From Verrucomicrobiales bacterium (GTDB lineage: Bacteria; Verrucomicrobiota; Verrucomicrobiia; Methylacidiphilales; JAAUTS01), in the NCBI GenBank assembly GCA_031256975.1, contig JAIRPN010000016.1, positions 124,001-188,000 on the forward strand: 64,000 bases of DNA, read 5' to 3'. The notes beneath the pieces were generated by a model. It searched no databases, was not told the DNA's origin, and was given only the letters and a program-made list of their open reading frames with translations. The stretch's first letter is position 1. Each line of letters opens with the position of its first letter. Made by a program: the position numbers and the translations under genes. Below, one piece after another: positions 53,663 through 61,292 of the stretch.

Positions 53663-54814
53663 ATGAACAAATTGCAACGATATCTGCCGGTTGGAGCACT
53701 TGGAATTTCGCTGGTCCTGCATCTGGCTATTTTCCTGGGTATCAGCGGTGTCATTCTCATCCAAGCCGTGGTTCCAAAATTAATGCCGGTTGGCGACCTA
53801 TCACAAAGCCACGCCGAAGATCTGCCCGAACCGCCAGAGGTCCCGGACGAAACCCTCCAACCCGTGTTTCCGGGGTCGGCAACCGACGACAACACCGAGC
53901 AAAAAACAATCCCGCAAAATTTCCATCCCGAGCCGATCACCGCCCAATTGGCTCCCGTGCCCGTCATGATGGCGACAACCAATCTCATCAGTGCCGCCGG
54001 AAGTTACGCATCCCTGCCAGCCGAATCCAGTCCCAAAAATCCGGACGAACAAGATCATCCCGCCGCCAACACCCCGAAAATCCTCAATCCCTTCGGTTCC
54101 AGTGACATTGCCGCAGGAGGACTTGGGGGTTATTTCTATGACATGAAGCTGACGGCTTCCGGCAAACCCACCAAAATGACCGTTCCCGAATGGGATGCCT
54201 TCGCCACCAAGTTCGCCAATTCAAACTGGAGCGAGACCGCTCTGAAAAATTATTATAAAAGTCCAAACCCGCTGTATATCCGCCAGTTCTTCATCCCCCT
54301 CAACGGTTCCGTCGCCGCGCCCAAAGCCTTCAACATTCCCAATGCGCCTGCCCTGTGGATGATCTTGTATCACGGTTATGTTATCCCGCCCGAGGATGGC
54401 ACCTACACCTTCCACGGTTACGGTGACGACCTGTTGCTTGTCAAAATCAACGACCGTCTGGTCCTCGACGCGGGATGGCTGCCGACCACCGTGTCGCCGC
54501 AGGATCTGAAAACCTTTCCCCGCCTCTGGTCGCCGCATTTCGGCAAACAGGCGCTAATCAGGATCGGCAAACCATTCATTGCCAAGAAAGATGTACCCAT
54601 GAAAATTGACGTCCTGATCGGCGACCACGGCGGTTATTGCGCCTTCTTTCTGATGATCAAAAAGGAAGGGGAAAACTATGAAAAACTGGACGACGGCACC
54701 CTAAAATTACCGGTCTTTCAACTGGCAGATTTACCGCTGAACACTTCCGCACCGGGAGATTATCCGCCCTTTTCAACCAAGAAAATTCCCTGGCGGCAAG
54801 TCAGGCAACCTTGA
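53663..54814 (+). CDS. TonB-like anchored PA14-type domain protein, paralogue 3
   Basis: About 383 residues from MNKLQRYLPVGALGIS, the same N-terminal anchor as the paralogues at 14586 and 15933 (HLAIFLGISGVILIQAVVPKL). A Pro/Glu-rich linker to about residue 140 is followed by a beta domain with LWMILYHGYVIPPEDGTYTFHGYGDDLLLVKINDRLVLDAG. The C-terminal domain has diverged more than between paralogues 1 and 2. The AraC gene starts four bases after its stop, so the two are likely cotranscribed. Confidence 0.65.
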   Translation: MNKLQRYLPVGALGISLVLHLAIFLGISGVILIQAVVPKLMPVGDLSQSHAEDLPEPPEVPDETLQPVFPGSATDDNTEQKTIPQNFHPEPITAQLAPVPVMMATTNLISAAGSYASLPAESSPKNPDEQDHPAANTPKILNPFGSSDIAAGGLGGYFYDMKLTASGKPTKMTVPEWDAFATKFANSNWSETALKNYYKSPNPLYIRQFFIPLNGSVAAPKAFNIPNAPALWMILYHGYVIPPEDGTYTFHGYGDDLLLVKINDRLVLDAGWLPTTVSPQDLKTFPRLWSPHFGKQALIRIGKPFIAKKDVPMKIDVLIGDHGGYCAFFLMIKKEGENYEKLDDGTLKLPVFQLADLPLNTSAPGDYPPFSTKKIPWRQVRQP

Positions 54815-54818
54815 ATCG

Positions 54819-55643
54819 ATGACGCCAAACACCGGAACAACAGACGGCTTTTTTCTCAAGGAAATCCGCCAGATTGGCAGGCAAACCCGGGAATTGCTGA
54901 TTCATCCGGACTACTGTCCCCAGCTGTGCAAGTTTCACATTTTTCTGGCCGGCATCTCCAAAACTTCGCCGCAATTTCACTTCGTCAACCGCGTGGTGAA
55001 ACGGGCACAAATTCTGGTTTGCCTGCGCGGCAAAGGCAGGGTTTATCTTTCCGGCAGTTGGCAGCCTTTTACCGCCGGCCAGGCCTACTGCACACCCCGG
55101 GGACATCCCAGCGCCTACAGCGGTGCTTACGGTTGTGACATGGGCTGGATCACCTACGGGCCGGATATGGACCTGAGCGTTGATCAGGCGATGGTTCTGG
55201 ATGTTGATCCGCGTCCGCTTGAACATGTATTATATGGCTTGCATCAGGAAGTTTCCGGGCCGCGCGATTCCGAATCGCTGGATCACTGGACTGCCCTGCT
55301 GGAAACCCAAGGGAAAAGAATCATGTCAGCCCGTGGCCAAGACCGCTTATGGCGCCTGTGGCAGATTGTACAGGCACAGCTTGCCAATGGCTGGACCCTG
55401 TCGCAACTTTGCGAAGTCTCGGGATTCGGTCCGGAGTATTTACGGCAAATCTGCATTCAAGAAACCGGTTTCCCTCCCATGCACCAAGTCGCCCGCCTGC
55501 GTATGCAGCACGCTTTATCCTTGTTAAGCAAAGGATACAAAGTGGAAGCGGTTGCCGAGGAGGTCGGTTACAACAATACCTTTGCCTTTTCCACCGCGTT
55601 CAAACGCATCACCGGACACTCACCTTCCCATTACCAAACCTAG
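54819..55643 (+). CDS. AraC-family transcriptional regulator
   Basis: A 274-residue regulator. The N-terminal 150 residues form a cupin-like sensor (ILVCLRGKGRVYLSGSWQPFTAG). The C-terminal double helix-turn-helix is clear: LSQLCEVSGFGPEYLRQICIQETGFPPMHQVARLRMQ and VEAVAEEVGYNNTFAFSTAFKRITGHSPSHYQ. AraC proteins of this sort often sense sugars; the neighbours (hydrolase-like, PEP-CTERM and PA14-type proteins) suggest local regulation of a glycan-utilisation set. It converges with the muramidase gene four bases away. Confidence 0.88.
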   Translation: MTPNTGTTDGFFLKEIRQIGRQTRELLIHPDYCPQLCKFHIFLAGISKTSPQFHFVNRVVKRAQILVCLRGKGRVYLSGSWQPFTAGQAYCTPRGHPSAYSGAYGCDMGWITYGPDMDLSVDQAMVLDVDPRPLEHVLYGLHQEVSGPRDSESLDHWTALLETQGKRIMSARGQDRLWRLWQIVQAQLANGWTLSQLCEVSGFGPEYLRQICIQETGFPPMHQVARLRMQHALSLLSKGYKVEAVAEEVGYNNTFAFSTAFKRITGHSPSHYQT

Positions 55644-55647
55644 GAAG

Positions 55648-56874
55648 TCATTGGTATAGCAAATACGGCTTGCGTTCCCCTTCCCAGCTGATTTCCCTGG
55701 ATTTCCACGACATGGAAATCACTTCTCCGGATTTTCCGGCCAGCCAGGCCTGGCGATTGGCGGGGCCGCCATTGATTTTATCGAACATCTTGATGCCATC
55801 CGCGCTGGCCCTGGTGAAATAATTCTTCTGCGGGGTCATCACCCGCAGAATGTCCAGAATACGGAAATTAATCGCCAGCAGGCTGGTCCTGGCCTGCGGG
55901 TTCAAGTCCAGGCGGATTCCGTTGAAACGCACATTGGTGTACTTGCCGGAGCTGGGATAAAAGGAAAACGGATCGGCCACCACGCCGGTCAGGCCAATGG
56001 CATTGAAACGCTGGGTCATGCCGATCGAATCCAGATTCTCCGCGGCAATCACCTGGAAAGGATAATCCGTCACATTCGCTCCGTTCGACACGCCGATATC
56101 CCCAAGCAATCCGGTGGCGGCATAACCGACCGCAGCTTGGGCCGTCGGGATATTCGGCGAGGTGGGAATCCATTTCAGGCCGGTATCCTTCCAAGCCATG
56201 CGGCGGGTCCAGCCGTTCATGCGGAACACTTTTAATTTACACGGACGCGGCAACCAACGGTCGTTGATCCACAAGGCCAGTTCGCCGGAAGTCATGCCGT
56301 ACACGTAGGGGATGTCGTACTGGCCGACAAAGGAATTATAGGAAGGATTGACGCCGTTGCCTTCCACCCGCACCCCGCCGAGCGGGTCCGGGCGATCCAG
56401 CACATAGACTTCGATACCCTGCTCCTCAGCCGCTTGCATGACCAGACCGAGGGTGCTGATAAACGTGTAACTCCGCACTCCGATGTCCTGCAGGTCGTAA
56501 ATCAACACATCGATGCCGCGCAACATCTCGGGTGTCGGCTTGCGGGTCGCGCCATACAATGAGTACACCGGCAACCCGGTTTGCGGATCGATTTGGTTGC
56601 CAAAATTTTCACCGGCCCTGACCGTGCCGTACACACCGTGCTCCGGACCAAACAAGGCCACCAACTTGACTTGCTTGGAATAACGCAGGATGTTAAGGGT
56701 TGAAATGCCGTTGGAATCCACGCTGGCCGGATTCATAACCAAACCGACACGCTTACCCGAAAGCCCGGGAAAATTTCTCGCCCTTAGCGTATCAACCCCG
56801 ACCAGCACCTTGGCCGAAAGGTCCGTCTGTACCAGGAAAAATCCCAGCAGTATCGCCGTTAGCGCGCGCTTCAT
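55648..56874 (-). CDS. DUF1343/NamZ-type exo-beta-N-acetylmuramidase
   Basis: About 408 residues from MKRALTAILLGFF, a signal peptide ending near LSAK. The DUF1343 hallmark motifs are ALFGPEHGVYGTVRAGE, GLPVYSLYGATRKPT, LIYDLQDIGVRSYTFI, LDRPDPLGG and QYDIPYVYGMTSGELA. NamZ of Bacillus removes terminal N-acetylmuramate from peptidoglycan fragments, so a wall-recycling role fits. A longer frame up to 57111 covers the end of ftsZ and is rejected. It lies 52 bases after ftsZ. Confidence 0.85.
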   Translation of the reverse strand: MKRALTAILLGFFLVQTDLSAKVLVGVDTLRARNFPGLSGKRVGLVMNPASVDSNGISTLNILRYSKQVKLVALFGPEHGVYGTVRAGENFGNQIDPQTGLPVYSLYGATRKPTPEMLRGIDVLIYDLQDIGVRSYTFISTLGLVMQAAEEQGIEVYVLDRPDPLGGVRVEGNGVNPSYNSFVGQYDIPYVYGMTSGELALWINDRWLPRPCKLKVFRMNGWTRRMAWKDTGLKWIPTSPNIPTAQAAVGYAATGLLGDIGVSNGANVTDYPFQVIAAENLDSIGMTQRFNAIGLTGVVADPFSFYPSSGKYTNVRFNGIRLDLNPQARTSLLAINFRILDILRVMTPQKNYFTRASADGIKMFDKINGGPANRQAWLAGKSGEVISMSWKSREISWEGERKPYLLYQ

Positions 56875-56926
56875 TGCAGACAATATGTCGCTTTTTTGGA
56901 TTTTTGCATGGCTTTGCGATGAGAAA

Positions 56927-58273
56927 TCACAGACGGATTTTGACATTTTGCCGCATGAAGGTCGGCTGGTCCAGGTCTTCACCGTTGAAAATCGTCGGGG
57001 CCGACTTCTCGAAACGTCCGCGATAGATTTTCTTGTCCAGCGGCAGTTCTTCCTGCTGCACAAAATACCGCTGCTCAGTACCCTTGTCTTCCGATTCGTC
57101 GCCAACGCCAAAAAAGTCCCCTTGTCCGCCGGCTTCTTCCCTGGCCGTTAGCGCCTCGTCTTCCCCGATTTCCTCTTCCTCAACAATCTTTTCTTGCGGA
57201 GCCTCCGCCACCGGTTTGGCCTCAAAGGCAAATTCCTCGCGGGTTTTTGCCCTGGGTATTTCTTCCTCCGTCGCCTGGGTCTGGCCGATGACCATCAGTG
57301 TCAGGCTCAACGAATCAGTCTCGTAAGGTTCCAAAATGGTTCCGGCCAGGATTGGCAGTTCAACCGGGATTTCGTGTTTCAAATATTCGATCACCGTCTG
57401 GAATTCACCCATCGACAGGTTTTTGCCGCCGCTCAGGCAGGCGATCACCGCCGACCCGTTCGACCACGCCCGCCCGTCCGCGAACAGCGGACCGCCCAGC
57501 ACTTCATCGACAACCTCATGTGCACGATCGGAACCGGAACCAAGACCAAAACCGGTCCAGCAATTCTCCAGCGTGGTTCCGCCACAATCATGTTCCGCCA
57601 GCAAGTTGCGCAGGTCGGCGAGATGAATTTGCATCGGCCCCTTTTGGTTCAGCACGGCACGCAAATTCAGGCAGGCCCGCCCGACCAGGCCATTCATGGT
57701 GGCAAAACCATGGCGCACATCCATTTCCTGGCCAGGCAGATTCAACAACCTGCTGTTCGACAGGCAAAGCAGAGCGTCAGACTCCTTCTTGATCGCCGTT
57801 AGCGCCTCGGCCGCCTGGTGCAGGCGGCGGCGGCCTTCAAACTCAAACGGTGTCACTGCCGCGACGACAACGGTCGCGCCAAGCTGTTTCAAAATCCGGC
57901 AAAATTCCAGCGCCATGCCGCTCCCGGTGCCGCCGCCAAATCCGGCCACCAGTACCGCACTGCGCACGCCCTGCAACATCTCGACCACCTCGCGGCGCTC
58001 CTCGCGGACGATTTCAGCCACCAGTGACGGGTCGCCGCCGGAACCCATGCCATGAATGCGTTTCAGGCCCAGCAGCATCTTGTCACCGACCACCGAACCG
58101 CGAATCACCTGTTCATCGGTATCAAAACAAAACAATGAGGTGCTTTCGCGATGATCCAGCACGATCTGGTCCACAATGTTCACGCCGGCGGACCCCAGGC
58201 CGATGATTGCGTGACCGGTCAAATTGGTTGATTCAGGCACTTTGAATTCTCCGTCGTTTTTAAAGTCAATCAT
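56927..58273 (-). CDS. ftsZ: Divergent FtsZ cell-division GTPase
   Basis: About 448 residues from MIDFKNDGEFKVPE. The GTP-binding signature GFGGGTGSGMA is intact and the N-terminal loop is AIIGLGSAGVNIVDQI. The synergy (T7) loop, NxDFAD in typical FtsZ, reads QIHLADLR: the first Asp is His and the Asn is Gln, while the second Asp is kept. A long acidic linker (about residues 330-430) ends with the conserved tail DQPTFMRQNVKIRL, which should bind FtsA. It lies 11 bases after ftsA, so the identity is firm. The altered loop may change GTP hydrolysis or filament dynamics. Confidence 0.9.
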   Translation of the reverse strand: MIDFKNDGEFKVPESTNLTGHAIIGLGSAGVNIVDQIVLDHRESTSLFCFDTDEQVIRGSVVGDKMLLGLKRIHGMGSGGDPSLVAEIVREERREVVEMLQGVRSAVLVAGFGGGTGSGMALEFCRILKQLGATVVVAAVTPFEFEGRRRLHQAAEALTAIKKESDALLCLSNSRLLNLPGQEMDVRHGFATMNGLVGRACLNLRAVLNQKGPMQIHLADLRNLLAEHDCGGTTLENCWTGFGLGSGSDRAHEVVDEVLGGPLFADGRAWSNGSAVIACLSGGKNLSMGEFQTVIEYLKHEIPVELPILAGTILEPYETDSLSLTLMVIGQTQATEEEIPRAKTREEFAFEAKPVAEAPQEKIVEEEEIGEDEALTAREEAGGQGDFFGVGDESEDKGTEQRYFVQQEELPLDKKIYRGRFEKSAPTIFNGEDLDQPTFMRQNVKIRL

Positions 58274-58284
58274 GATTGCTCCCG

Positions 58285-59523
58285 TTAGAATATCCGCATG
58301 GCGGCCAACACGTCCTGCATGGAACGGCGCAAACGCGCCCAACCGGTCGGACGTTCGTGCTGCAAATCGTAAAATTGCGCGTAACGGAGCAGGCCCAGGG
58401 CCGTCGACAGGTCCGGGCGCTTGTTGTAGGTCTGATCGCCTTCCAACAGGAATTCATGCACCAGTTGCACCGGCACGGGGAACACTTCATTGGCCAGGCG
58501 TTGCAGTCCCGGCAATTGCGAGGCGCCGCCGGTGATGTACACGTTGCCGGAGATCTGCGACCACAGGCCCTTGCTGTCGATTTCGTCACGGATCAATTCC
58601 AAGGTTTCCCGAACCCGCAGGTTCATGATCTTGCTCAGCGATTCCACGTAGATGCTGCGCTCGTCGGAATTCATGTCCTTCTCGATCGTGATCCGCGCAT
58701 TCGGGCGTTCGTTATCGGCGTACAAATTGCCGTGCTTGATTTTCAGTTGTTCCGCCTTGGAGAACGGCAGCTTGAGACCCAGTGCGATGTCCTGCGTGAC
58801 GTGGTCGCCGCCAACCGCCAGCACCCCCGTGTGCGCCACCGCGCCGTCGGCATAAACCAGATAATCGGTAATGCCCGCGCCCATGTCGATCACCACCGCA
58901 CCAAGCCCTTTCTGCTGCTTGGTCAAAATTGCCTGTGAACTGGCGTAGGACGACAGCGCATAATGCACCACTTTCACGTCCAGCTCCATCACGCAGCGGA
59001 ACAGGGTTTCCAAGCGGGTGCGCAGGCCGTGCACAATATGGTAACTGGCTTCGAGACTTTGCGAATTCAGGCCAATCGGGTCGGCGGTCGGGGAGTCGTT
59101 GTCGATGTAATAATGCTGCACCGCGCTATGGATGATTTCATGCTCGCTTGGAATGGCATAATTTTCCAGCTGTTCATTCAAACGCTCGACGTGTTCCGCG
59201 GTAATGCGATGATCTTCCGAATCAATCTGGGTTTTCAACCGGATGGTCTTCGGCTCCAGGTGCACCCCGGTCAGGCTGAGATACACATACTGGATCATGC
59301 ACTCCGTCTTGGCCTCGGCATCGGCCAAGGCTTGTTCCACGGCCTGCTGGGCCAATTGAAAATCGACGATCTCCCCCTTGCGAATACCCGTGGCCGGCGA
59401 TTCACCGACGCCGAGCAACACCAGGGAACCGTCAGGACGCAGTTCGCCGACCGCCACCGCGATCTTGCTGGTGCCCACATCCACGGCCGTGATGGCGTAA
59501 CTTTCCTTCTTTTTCCAAAACAT
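58285..59523 (-). CDS. ftsA: Cell-division protein FtsA
   Basis: A 412-residue actin-fold protein that tethers FtsZ to the membrane. The phosphate motifs are AVDVGTSKIAVAVGE and VVIDMGAGITDYLVY, and GNVYITGGASQLPG forms the adenosine motif. The C-terminal stretch ARLRRSMQDVLAAMRIF is basic and amphipathic, as expected for the membrane-targeting helix. Between ftsQ and ftsZ it fits the canonical dcw order. Confidence 0.94.
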   Translation of the reverse strand: MFWKKKESYAITAVDVGTSKIAVAVGELRPDGSLVLLGVGESPATGIRKGEIVDFQLAQQAVEQALADAEAKTECMIQYVYLSLTGVHLEPKTIRLKTQIDSEDHRITAEHVERLNEQLENYAIPSEHEIIHSAVQHYYIDNDSPTADPIGLNSQSLEASYHIVHGLRTRLETLFRCVMELDVKVVHYALSSYASSQAILTKQQKGLGAVVIDMGAGITDYLVYADGAVAHTGVLAVGGDHVTQDIALGLKLPFSKAEQLKIKHGNLYADNERPNARITIEKDMNSDERSIYVESLSKIMNLRVRETLELIRDEIDSKGLWSQISGNVYITGGASQLPGLQRLANEVFPVPVQLVHEFLLEGDQTYNKRPDLSTALGLLRYAQFYDLQHERPTGWARLRRSMQDVLAAMRIF

Positions 59524-59534
59524 ACGAACCTCCG

Positions 59535-60398
59535 TTATAAATTGGCAAAGACCACCGGCACATTCCGTTCCGGTGTCAGATCCACCGTGCGGATTACCAG
59601 CCCCTTGCTATGCGCGTATTCCAAAATGGTTTTCAACCGTTGCACTTGCTCCGGCAAATAATTGGTGCGGAAATGAATGCTGCCCTGGTCGCGGGTGTTC
59701 AGCACCAGGTAGCCCTTGCTATCGACCCCGATCTGTGTCAAATCCAGATCGCCCTTCAGCGCCGCATAGTCCGCCAGCCGCAGCAAATTCAGCGCGCTGA
59801 GAATTTCCGGCCGGTCGGTTTTCTGTCCGTCCTGCACCTGGTCGGCGGGCACCCCCTTGATCACCGGCAGCAGTTTCAACTCTTCGCCCGGTTTCGGCCG
59901 CATCATGTAACCTTCGGCGTCAATGTAATAGGTCGATTGCGCCAGCTCATTGCCATCCAGAGATTTGGGATCGATCCTGGCCACCGGTTGCCGCTCGTCG
60001 ATTGTGATCTTCAAGCGGGATGGCAGCACCCGTTCCACACGCACCGTATCGACGTAGGAAATTTGTTTCAGGCTCTGGCGAATTTCCTCCAGATTGAGGG
60101 TCATGATGTTTTGGCCCACCTGGATATTGGCAACGCGCAACACCTCCGAGCGGCTCACCGAACCCTGTACCTGCACATCCACTGTGCGCAGACGGAAGTC
60201 CTTGTTCTTGTAGAAGGCCCCGTCCAACAGCGACTGGCAGGCGTAATGCACACCAAAGCCCAGGCCGATCATCAGCGCCACGAACACGCTAACCGCCATC
60301 GCCCGGAAGTAAAACTTCTTCGACTGGCTGCGTTTCTGCACCTCGACGTGCAACACATTGCGCCGTCTGCGACCCACCGTATTGAAGCGTCTGGCCAT
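59535..60398 (-). CDS. ftsQ: Cell-division protein FtsQ (POTRA domain)
   Basis: A 287-residue bitopic membrane protein. A very basic cytoplasmic start is followed by a span near residues 33-55 (AMAVSVFVALMIGLGFGVHYA), then a POTRA domain (LRTVDVQVQGSVSRSEVLRVANI) and the FtsQ beta domain (LPSRLKITIDERQPVARI). It links the divisome proteins in the periplasm. Its ATG overlaps the ddl stop by one base within a TTAGCG word. Confidence 0.9.
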   Translation of the reverse strand: MARRFNTVGRRRRNVLHVEVQKRSQSKKFYFRAMAVSVFVALMIGLGFGVHYACQSLLDGAFYKNKDFRLRTVDVQVQGSVSRSEVLRVANIQVGQNIMTLNLEEIRQSLKQISYVDTVRVERVLPSRLKITIDERQPVARIDPKSLDGNELAQSTYYIDAEGYMMRPKPGEELKLLPVIKGVPADQVQDGQKTDRPEILSALNLLRLADYAALKGDLDLTQIGVDSKGYLVLNTRDQGSIHFRTNYLPEQVQRLKTILEYAHSKGLVIRTVDLTPERNVPVVFANL

Positions 60399-61291
60399 TA
60401 GCGTCTCGCCTCCACGGATAAGGTTAAAATTTTCTCACACAATTCCGGAAAACCGATGCCCGCCGCCCGCGCCGCGTCCGGCAACAGGCTCAAGTCGGTC
60501 ATGCCCGGCAGTGTGTTGACTTCCAACACCACCGGCTCGCCATTAGCGGTCACAATGATGTCCACACGGGAATACACCGTACAACCCAGGGCCCGGTAAG
60601 CCGCCAGCGCCGCATCCTGAATCTTCTTCGTCGTTAGCGGGTCAAATTCCGCCGGACAAATATGCGCCGACAATCCGGCGGTATACTTGTGCTGGTAATC
60701 ATAATTCTCACCCTTGACCGCAATCTCCAGTACCGGCAACGCCGTGTCGCCCAGAATCCCCACCGTCACCTCGCGACCCGTGATGAATTCCTCAACCAGC
60801 ATCGGCTTGCCGACTTTCAACGAAGCCTCCACCGCGGCGGGCACATCGGCCTCATTGCGCACAATGGACAGCCCGACACTCGAACCATCCGCCACCGGCT
60901 TGAGCACACAGGGCACGATTAGCGGCTCGTCAGGATTCCAGACGCCGCCCGCGGCAACCCTAACATTATTTTGGAGAAATAATTTCTTGCTGGTAAGTTT
61001 TTCAAACGCATTCCAGCTCGCTTCGGAACCGGAGCCGGTGAACACATGGCCCTCGTCCTCCAGACGTTCCTGCAATTCACCATCCTCGCCATATACCCCG
61101 TGCAAGCCGATAAATACAATGTCCGCGCGCTGCGGAATAACAAAATCCTTCGACGTCACATCCAGTTCCGTGACCTGGTATTGCAAGGAACGCAAGGCCG
61201 CCGCAATCGCGGCACTACTGCGCAACGACACCTCACGCTCGGCGGAAATTCCACCTTTCAGCAATAAGATATTTTTGTCCTTCAAGTTCAT
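60398..61291 (-). CDS. ddl: D-alanine--D-alanine ligase
   Basis: ATP-grasp ligase of 297 residues that makes the D-Ala-D-Ala dipeptide of peptidoglycan. It shows LLKGGISAEREVSLRSSAA, VFIGLHGVYGEDGELQ, LKPVADGSSVGLSIV and EVNTLPGMTDLSL. Family length is about 300. Its stop overlaps the start of ftsQ (TAATG), and it is one base from murC/B, so translation is probably coupled. Confidence 0.95.
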   Translation of the reverse strand: MNLKDKNILLLKGGISAEREVSLRSSAAIAAALRSLQYQVTELDVTSKDFVIPQRADIVFIGLHGVYGEDGELQERLEDEGHVFTGSGSEASWNAFEKLTSKKLFLQNNVRVAAGGVWNPDEPLIVPCVLKPVADGSSVGLSIVRNEADVPAAVEASLKVGKPMLVEEFITGREVTVGILGDTALPVLEIAVKGENYDYQHKYTAGLSAHICPAEFDPLTTKKIQDAALAAYRALGCTVYSRVDIIVTANGEPVVLEVNTLPGMTDLSLLPDAARAAGIGFPELCEKILTLSVEARR

Positions 61292-61292
61292 T

